In this document: one piece after another, positions 56,363-64,000 of the stretch
Position numbering within the stretch: the first letter of the stretch is position 1
Layout: each line of letters opens with the position of its first letter
Assembly (NCBI RefSeq): GCF_016918935.1
Contig: NZ_JAFFOB010000015.1
Span: 496,001 to 560,000, forward strand
From: Roseitranquillus sediminis
Lineage (GTDB): Bacteria; Pseudomonadota; Alphaproteobacteria; Rhodobacterales; Rhodobacteraceae
Direction of reading: 5' to 3'
Length of the DNA: 64,000 nucleotides
Program-made: the position numbers and the translations under genes
Notes under the pieces: generated by a model
Databases searched by the model: none
What the model saw: only the letters and a program-made list of their open reading frames with translations
Told to the model about the DNA's origin: nothing

Positions 56363-56794
56363 TCAGGCGAAGGCGATCATGCGTCCGAGGACGAGCACGA
56401 TTGGCCAGAGGGACAGGGACAGGAGCGCAACAAGCTGTCGACCGTCCGGTGGAAGTTCCGACAACCGCGGATGGGCGGCGATGTTGGCGAGCGCGAGCGC
56501 GAGCACGGACATCTTGGCCAGGAACCAGCGGTTCGAGAGGTAATCTGTCGCCTGCGTGATGAAGAGCATCGCTCCGAACGTCACGGCGATGACCAGCCCG
56601 CCGGCAGCGTAGCGCCGGAGCCATAACACCGTAGCGTCACCCCGCAGGAGGCGGAGGTCCATGGGCACCACCGCGCCAATCAGCACCGCGAGGCCCAGGA
56701 TGTGACCCGCGTTGACCAGCGGATAGGTCCAACGCGAGGCCTTGAGGTGCTGTGCAAGCGCCGTCGCTTCGAGCGCGGCGGCGATCTCGTTCAA
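56363..56794 (-). CDS. Small integral membrane protein (DUF6644-like)
   Basis: A 143-aa inner-membrane protein with four predicted helices (about residues 24-45, 62-82, 92-108 and 118-140). WTYPLVNAGHILGLAVLIGA carries the conserved His in the first helix, followed by VPMDLRLL; RWFLAKMSVLALALANI is in the third. The pattern resembles DUF6644 proteins, which usually neighbour DUF6152 genes, as here. Its start overlaps the upstream stop (ATGA). A His within a helix suggests haem or metal binding, which is inference. Confidence 0.7.
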   Translation of the reverse strand: MNEIAAALEATALAQHLKASRWTYPLVNAGHILGLAVLIGAVVPMDLRLLRGDATVLWLRRYAAGGLVIAVTFGAMLFITQATDYLSNRWFLAKMSVLALALANIAAHPRLSELPPDGRQLVALLSLSLWPIVLVLGRMIAFA

Positions 56795-57156
56795 AGCCGC
56801 TCGGGGTAGAGCGGGTATGTCTCGCCGTCGATCACCACGGCCTCGGCCTTCATCCGCAACTCGTTGGGGTCGGCGTGGCGCTCGCCGATCACGGTCATCT
56901 CGGTGCCGACCGACAGCATGTTGTCAGTGAGGCCGGCGCGTTCGTTCCGCCACGGCTGCCCGACTTCCACGGCCCAGATTTCGCCGTTGGCCTCGATGGT
57001 CAGGACGCCGTGCGGGTTGCCGAGCTGCGCGTGGGTAACAACGCCGGTCAGCTCGAACTGCCCGCCGTCGGTCCAGCGCCAGCCGTGGTGCGCTGCCGCG
57101 TGCGTCGCGATGAGCGCCACGGCCGCCGCGATGAAGGTCCTGCGAAGTAGCGTCAT
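56791..57156 (-). CDS. Exported protein, DUF6152-like
   Basis: A 121-aa secreted protein. The signal peptide is RRTFIAAAVALIATHAAAHH, with cleavage near AHAAAH. The mature part begins HHGWRWTDGGQFELTGVV and has LGNPHGVLTIEANGEIWAVE, GQPWRNERAGL and RMKAEAVVIDGETYPLYPE, a compact beta fold. The N-terminal HH may bind a metal. ATG 57156 is preceded by GGAGGGACTC. Its stop overlaps the next membrane gene, so the two form a coupled pair. Function unknown. Confidence 0.75.
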   Translation of the reverse strand: MTLLRRTFIAAAVALIATHAAAHHGWRWTDGGQFELTGVVTHAQLGNPHGVLTIEANGEIWAVEVGQPWRNERAGLTDNMLSVGTEMTVIGERHADPNELRMKAEAVVIDGETYPLYPERL

Positions 57157-57293
57157 GTGAGTCCCTCCTTTGCCTGCCTGAAGCTTAGCCCCCGGCTCGG
57201 AGGCGGACATAACACCTGCGTGAGCGGCGTTGCGGCTCATCGCGCAGCGGGCGACAGACGGGCGCTTGGCGCAGGGTGGGCGACGTGCTAGTT

Positions 57294-57308
57294 GTTCTCT
57301 TTACGTTC
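57294..57308 (+). promoter_or_regulatory. LexA (SOS) box upstream of uvrA
   Basis: GTTCTCTTTACGTTC is an exact match to the alphaproteobacterial LexA consensus GTTC-N7-GTTC. It lies 68 nt upstream of the uvrA ATG, in the promoter zone. LexA bound here would repress uvrA until DNA damage triggers RecA-stimulated LexA cleavage. The lexA gene is not in this window. Confidence 0.85.
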
Positions 57309-57375
57309 GACTCTCCCGCGCTGGCGTCCGTCCCCCCGGCGCCTATCTACGAAGATCGTCCCGAACGAGGTCAGA

Positions 57376-60237
<2,862 letters not shown>

Positions 60238-60753
60238 TCAGTTGCCGATCCCGCTGTCGGTAAGCGCCGGCGATCCGGACGGAGGCGAAATGCCGGGCGA
60301 GAGGTCTTCGACTTCCTCTGGACCGATGTCCGCGTCGTAGTCGCCGATGCCAGCATCGGCTCCGCCGATCCCGATGTCGCCGAACGGGCGGATCTCGATG
60401 ACGCGGCGGCTCGCCCTGTCGACCCGGACCGCATTGCCGCCGATGTCGTAGTAGATCGAGTTCTCGTCGGGATCGAGCCCGTAGGTGTCCGGATCGCCGA
60501 TCTCGTCGTAACCGTCGCCGATCACGCCGCCGACTTCGATGTCGCCGAGGCCGGCGGGACCAAGCGTGGCATCGGCGTCAGGATTGATGAACTCGCCCTG
60601 CGAGAAGTCCTGCACGGCCGGCGGATTGGTGACGACGGTGTCGGTGCAGTCGGACACCGTGCCCACCGGACCGGGCAGGCAGGTGTCGAGCGGCTGTGAT
60701 TTTGCCGCCAGTGGCAGCGCCACGGCGGTCAGGGCTGCGAGGGCGAAGCGCAT
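60238..60753 (-). CDS. Exported acidic Gly/Asp-rich protein, unknown function
   Basis: A 171-aa secreted protein. The signal peptide is MRFALAALTAVALPLAAKSQ, and GGAGG precedes ATG 60753. The mature part has a Cys pair (DTCLPG, DCTDT), then an acidic Gly/Asp-rich stretch with repeated G-D-I-G/G-D-Y-D units (GLGDIEVGGVIGDGYDEIGD; FGDIGIGGADAGIGDYDADI). It may bind calcium or adopt a beta-roll, which is a guess. It is convergent with uvrA with no spacer. Confidence 0.7.
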   Translation of the reverse strand: MRFALAALTAVALPLAAKSQPLDTCLPGPVGTVSDCTDTVVTNPPAVQDFSQGEFINPDADATLGPAGLGDIEVGGVIGDGYDEIGDPDTYGLDPDENSIYYDIGGNAVRVDRASRRVIEIRPFGDIGIGGADAGIGDYDADIGPEEVEDLSPGISPPSGSPALTDSGIGN

Positions 60754-60806
60754 GATGATCCTCCGTTCTTCGACAGGAAACGCCGGGCGGGACCTGCCGT
60801 TCCGCT

Positions 60807-61136
60807 TCAGAACGCCGCGTTGGTCTCGCCCGTCGCATCCTCGAGGATCTCGAGGGTGTCAGGCCGGACTCGATAGACCCGCCCCTCGACCTCGTAATAG
60901 CGCCAGAAGCCGTCGACCGGCCGGAGTCCGTAATAGTCGCTGTTGAGCAGGACGAAGTAGCGCCCGCGCGGCAGCACGTCGCCTATGGCGTAGGGTGCGG
61001 GCGTTACCGGCGCGACCAGCAGCTTGGCACCGCCGCCGTGCAACGCGCCGCCGCACCCGGCGCCGGTGTTGGCGGTGGGGCAGGCCTCGGCCGTGGCGGC
61101 GAGGGCGATCGCGAGGCTGAGGATCGAGATGCGCAT
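60807..61136 (-). CDS. Exported protein, RcnB-like pattern
   Basis: A 109-aa secreted protein. The signal peptide runs to about ATAEA. The mature N-terminus has three Cys (CPTANTGAGCGG). The C-terminal half, IGDVLPRGRYFVLLNSDYYG followed by DGFWRYYEVEGRVYRVRPDT, shows the order G-D-x-LPRG, Y-x-LP, W-Y-V-G that recalls RcnB-type periplasmic proteins. The resemblance is weak. It lies 53 nt upstream of the acidic exported protein on the same strand, so the two may be cotranscribed. Confidence 0.65.
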   Translation of the reverse strand: MRISILSLAIALAATAEACPTANTGAGCGGALHGGGAKLLVAPVTPAPYAIGDVLPRGRYFVLLNSDYYGLRPVDGFWRYYEVEGRVYRVRPDTLEILEDATGETNAAF

Positions 61137-61176
61137 TACGGCAGCAACGGAGACGCGATGCGCAGGTTCCGCAGGG

Positions 61177-61956
61177 TCAGGCGTCCAGCTCTACCCAGAG
61201 CGGCACATGGTCCGAGGGTTTCGGTCCTCCCCGGATGGCGTGGTCGATGCCCACATCCGTCATCAGGTCCGCCGCCTGCGGCGTCAGAAGCACGTGATCG
61301 ATCCGGATGCCGTCGTTCCGGTCATAGGCGCCGGCTTGGTAGTCCCAGAACGTGAAATGCCCCCGGCCACGATTCCGCGTGCGGTAGGCCTCGGTCATGC
61401 CGAGGTTCACGATCCGCCGCCAGGCGTCCCGCGTGGCTGGCAGGCCGAGCGCATCGCTGCGCCAGGCATCGGGCCGGGCCGCGTCTTCGTCCAGCGGGAT
61501 CACGTTGTAATCGCCCGCCACGACGGCCGCCTCCTCGTCCGCCAGCAGGTCCGTCACGCGCCGCTCCAGCCGCTCCATCCAGCCGAGCTTGTAGTCGTAC
61601 TTCGGACCGGGAGCGGGATTGCCGTTCGGCAGGTAGAGGCAGCAGAGGCGGATCGCCCGGCGCCCGACGACCGTTGCCTCGATCCAGCGCGCCTGCTCGT
61701 CGTCGTCCGCGCCCGGCAGGCCGCGCGAGACGTCCTCCAGCGGCAGCTTCGACAGGATGGCGACGCCGTTGAAGCCCTTCTGCCCGTGCGTCTCGACATT
61801 GTAGCCGCGCTCGTCGAAGGGCTCGCGCGGGAATGCCTCGTCGACGCACTTGATCTCCTGCAGCATGGCCACGTCTGGCTGCGACTCGTCCAGCCAGTCT
61901 GCCAGCGCCTGACCGCGCGCGCGGATCCCGTTGATGTTGAACGTTGCGATCTTCAT
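61177..61956 (-). CDS. xthA: Exodeoxyribonuclease III (AP endonuclease)
   Basis: Cuts DNA at abasic sites in base excision repair. 259 aa from ATG 61956 (MKIATFNINGIRARGQALAD). Active-site motifs of the EEP fold: ATFNINGIR, LQEIKCVDE (metal Glu), YLPNGNP, VVAGDYNVIP (Asp/Asn), NDGIRIDHVL and PSDHVPLWVE (catalytic His). FTFWDYQAGAYDRN is the XthA-type specificity segment. It is transcribed alone, 41 nt after the next gene upstream on the right, with no visible SOS box. Confidence 0.96.
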   Translation of the reverse strand: MKIATFNINGIRARGQALADWLDESQPDVAMLQEIKCVDEAFPREPFDERGYNVETHGQKGFNGVAILSKLPLEDVSRGLPGADDDEQARWIEATVVGRRAIRLCCLYLPNGNPAPGPKYDYKLGWMERLERRVTDLLADEEAAVVAGDYNVIPLDEDAARPDAWRSDALGLPATRDAWRRIVNLGMTEAYRTRNRGRGHFTFWDYQAGAYDRNDGIRIDHVLLTPQAADLMTDVGIDHAIRGGPKPSDHVPLWVELDA

Positions 61957-62073
61957 GTCCGGCCCTCCGCGCGCCCTATAGCCGAGAGGGCGGCGTGCCA
62001 ACAAGCCAGCTGGCGCCTGTGGATTTCGCGCTGTGCCGGGACTGCGCTTCAGCGGCGGAATGCGCCGTGTCGC

Positions 62074-62406
62074 TCAGATGGAAAAGGACGTGCCGCAGCC
62101 GCAGGATGAGCTGGCATTGGGGTTTTCGATAGTGAAGCGGGCCCCGATCAGCTCTTCGGTGAAGTCGATGACCGCGTCGGCGAGAAAGGGTAGCGAGACG
62201 TTGTCGACCACCACCTTCTGGCCCGCCTTCTCGAGCACAAGGTCGTCCTCGGCCGGGTCGTCGAGACGGATGTCGTATTGGAAACCCGAGCAGCCGCCGC
62301 CTTCGACTGCCACGCGCAGGGCCTTGGCATCACCAGCGGCGTCATTTATCTCGGCCAGGCGCGCGAAGGCGCGGTCCGTGACCTTGGGCGGAAGGTTGAG
62401 CTCCAT
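62074..62406 (-). CDS. erpA: A-type iron-sulfur carrier / insertion protein
   Basis: Delivers Fe-S clusters to apo-proteins. A 110-aa protein with the three conserved Cys: GGGCSGFQYDI and SSCGCGTSFSI. LPPKVTDRAFARLAEINDAA and KVVVDNVSLPFLADAVIDFT are family-wide. ATG 62406 is preceded by GGAGAGATC. ErpA, IscA and SufA are similar; the NPNASSSCGCG ending fits ErpA-like proteins of alphaproteobacteria. It is monocistronic. Confidence 0.92.
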   Translation of the reverse strand: MELNLPPKVTDRAFARLAEINDAAGDAKALRVAVEGGGCSGFQYDIRLDDPAEDDLVLEKAGQKVVVDNVSLPFLADAVIDFTEELIGARFTIENPNASSSCGCGTSFSI

Positions 62407-62464
62407 ACGATCTCTCCGGTTGGCCTGCGGAATATAGGGATGGCTCCGCCGGGTCGGCAAGCGG

Positions 62465-63073
62465 TCACTCGATGATCTCGCCCTCGACCGGGAGCTGCGG
62501 CCCGATCGGCTCGTCGCGCACCTCGACAGCGGGGGTGGAACTGTCGATCTCGTAGATCGTGTAGACGTAGATCACGTAGACGTAGAAGAACGCGAACGAG
62601 ACGATCAGGATGAAGAGCCCGGTGACGGAGGAGCGCAGGAACAGCCGCCCCCGCTCGACCGACACCTCGCTTTCGGCCGGGGTGTCGCCCGGTGCGAGGC
62701 GCGAGGCGGCCACGATCTGGTAACCGGCCAGCGCCACGCCCGACATCGTCATCAGGACCACCATCCACATGACCACGGTGTCTGCAAAGTGTTGCGTCTG
62801 AAAGTTCACGCGACGGATGAGAAAATCGTTCAAGGTGCCCTGAAGCCGGAGCTTTTCGTAACACGCCCGCACCAGCGCCTGCACCTCCTCCACAGTCGCG
62901 CTCCCGGAGCCGAACTGCGCAAGGCATGCGTCGATGGTGAAGTTCTCGTAGAGGAAGGCGAACCGCCCGTACCCAACGCCGGAGACGAGGCTGCCGGCGA
63001 GGAAGCCTACGAGCAGGAGGAAGACGCCACCGGCGACGAGGGCCGCGACGACGGCGGCCCGCGGCCGGTTCAC
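62465..63073 (-). CDS. Membrane protein of unknown function
   Basis: A 202-aa protein with three predicted transmembrane helices (about residues 8-32, 98-120 and 148-172). Between the first two is a soluble loop with a Cys pair (DACLAQFG, VRACYEKLR) that is probably periplasmic and disulfide-bonded. The third helix is rich in Tyr and Phe (SFAFFYVYVIYVYTIYE). The start is GTG 63073, overlapping the stop of the preceding exported-protein gene (GTGA). No family recognised. Its coupling to two paralogous Cys-rich exported proteins suggests they work together in the envelope. Confidence 0.75.
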   Translation of the reverse strand: MNRPRAAVVAALVAGGVFLLLVGFLAGSLVSGVGYGRFAFLYENFTIDACLAQFGSGSATVEEVQALVRACYEKLRLQGTLNDFLIRRVNFQTQHFADTVVMWMVVLMTMSGVALAGYQIVAASRLAPGDTPAESEVSVERGRLFLRSSVTGLFILIVSFAFFYVYVIYVYTIYEIDSSTPAVEVRDEPIGPQLPVEGEIIE

Positions 63074-63411
63074 CTCGTGCGGCCTTCAACCGTGCCGCAC
63101 CGGCAACGGCGTCCTGGATCCACGGGTTCCTGGTAGCGAAAACGGCAATAGCCGACGTCGGTCTGGCAGGTGACCATGTTTCGCTGGCCAAAGAGGCCGC
63201 GCCAACCCGCGTCCCCGCGGCTGTCTCCGTCATCACCGCTACGTGACCGTGTCTCCGGATCATGCGACTGCGTCGAAATCGAGGGGGGCTGCGATGGGTT
63301 GGTCTGGTTGCTCCGAGGGGGCGACTGCACCTGCCAGATCGGAACCGGATCCATTCCGCTGCTGACATGCGAGAGTGCAAGGCTGGTGGCCAGCGTGACG
63401 GCGAGGAGCAT
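63070..63411 (-). CDS. Exported Cys-rich protein, paralog A
   Basis: A 113-aa secreted protein: a short signal peptide (MLLAVTLATSLALSHVSSG), a low-complexity Ser/Asp/Arg linker, and a C-terminal module of about 41 residues with LFGQRNMVTCQT, GYCRFRY and CRCGTVEGRTR. The four Cys (C-x8-C-x12-14-C-x-C) are shared with the neighbouring gene at 63500. No family is known to me. It overlaps the membrane-protein gene by 4 nt. Confidence 0.75.
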   Translation of the reverse strand: MLLAVTLATSLALSHVSSGMDPVPIWQVQSPPRSNQTNPSQPPSISTQSHDPETRSRSGDDGDSRGDAGWRGLFGQRNMVTCQTDVGYCRFRYQEPVDPGRRCRCGTVEGRTR

Positions 63412-63499
63412 CAGGACGTCTCCGGTCAGGGCCAGGGGCGAAGACCAGTACTATAGCACAAGAGCAACTTCGCCTCAAAAACGGCGTCGATGCGGTATC

Positions 63500-63946
63500 C
63501 TACCGGGTTCTTCCCGACAACTCGCCGCAGCGGCACGCTTCGCCGGGAGCCACTGCGCGGCGATAGCGGAAACGGCAGTAACCTTGGGGCGTCTGGCAGG
63601 TAACGACGTGGCGCGGGCCGAAAAGGTTCTGCAGGTTGAAGCCTGCGCCGGGGTTCGCCTGTCGCTGACGCGGGTTGTCCAATGGGGTCGGCTGGGGCGG
63701 TATCTTCTGTTCCTTGATGATGAAGTCCGGCCCCTCGTCGGAGTCGTCCGGAGCCATTTCTGACGGCGACGGCGCCTCCTCGCGCCCCAGGTCGGGGCCT
63801 CCACCGCCTCCGCGGTCGGGGGGTGCCATTTCCTGCACGGCCGCTCCGTTGCGGTCAGCCCGATCCGCGAATTGCGCCGACGCCTCCGCGCCCGCAATGC
63901 AGAGTGACAGCGCGAGCAGCGCCAGCCGCCGGATTTTCCGTTCCAT
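63500..63946 (-). CDS. Exported Cys-rich protein, paralog B
   Basis: A 148-aa secreted protein. GGAGGACCAC precedes ATG 63946. The signal peptide is IRRLALLALSLCIAGAEASA, with cleavage after ASA. A Gly/Pro/Asp-rich linker leads to the C-terminal module LFGPRHVVTCQT, GYCRFRYRR, CRCGELSGRTR. The module is about two-thirds identical to that of the gene at 63070 (27 of 41 positions by eye). The two genes lie 88 nt apart on the same strand, consistent with tandem duplication. Confidence 0.75.
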   Translation of the reverse strand: MERKIRRLALLALSLCIAGAEASAQFADRADRNGAAVQEMAPPDRGGGGGPDLGREEAPSPSEMAPDDSDEGPDFIIKEQKIPPQPTPLDNPRQRQANPGAGFNLQNLFGPRHVVTCQTPQGYCRFRYRRAVAPGEACRCGELSGRTR

Positions 63947-64000
63947 AGTGTGGTCCTCCTGCCAGGCCTCGCCGGTCGGGACGGATGAACCGGGTCGGAC

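Overview
This is a GC-rich chromosomal segment from an alphaproteobacterium, most likely related to Rhodobacterales. The evidence is the gene content: TIGR02300 (FYDLN acid domain), DUF1467, methylmalonyl-CoA epimerase, a TIGR01459 HAD protein next to ribF, a 339-residue Prs, a CIRCE-controlled groESL and an alphaproteobacterial GTTC-N7-GTTC LexA box at uvrA. The genus cannot be read from the sequence.

The left part (1-26000) is mostly housekeeping. It holds the 5' part of a copper-type P-type ATPase, a YgjP-like metallopeptidase, tRNA-Ala(GGC), prs, a minus-strand run ppaC - HAD - ribF - ycgN - ltaE with overlapping stops and starts, groES-groEL, a response regulator, mce-DUF1467, a CysZ-like membrane protein with a nitroreductase, an HDAC-family amidohydrolase, an M48 lipoprotein, rimO, a luciferase-like monooxygenase, an HWE histidine kinase and an exported endonuclease/phosphatase. 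Bases 2842-5615 are a gene graveyard: a GMC dehydrogenase, its gluconate-dehydrogenase-like small subunit, a membrane protein, a TPP enzyme and a cytochrome c, all broken by frameshifts and deletions.

The centre (55684 down to 26019, all minus strand) is one tightly packed cluster of about 29.7 kb and 19 genes encoding an extracellular contractile injection system (eCIS), a phage-tail-like protein syringe. In transcription order: sheath, tube, a zinc-ribbon protein, a proline-rich protein, DUF4255 (Afp16/Pvc16-like cap), AAA+ ATPase (Afp15-like), a 64-residue protein, a CIS_tube-domain protein (Afp7-like), a LysM-like protein, gp27-like hub, gpV-like spike, PAAR-like tip, gp25, two baseplate J proteins, a gpI-like tail protein, a 1583-residue beta-helix protein, and two DUF4157 metalloprotease-domain proteins. 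The last gene joins an N-terminal DUF4157 domain to a C-terminal PD-(D/E)XK nuclease-like domain and is the best candidate for the delivered toxin. No capsid, terminase, integrase or lysis genes are present, no tape-measure gene is recognised, and no immunity gene follows the toxin.

The right part (55956-64000) returns to chromosomal genes: DUF3140, two small genes resembling DUF6644 and DUF6152, uvrA behind a LexA box, two exported proteins of unknown function, xthA, an A-type Fe-S carrier (erpA-like), and a small cluster in which a membrane protein follows two paralogous exported proteins that share a cysteine-rich C-terminal module.
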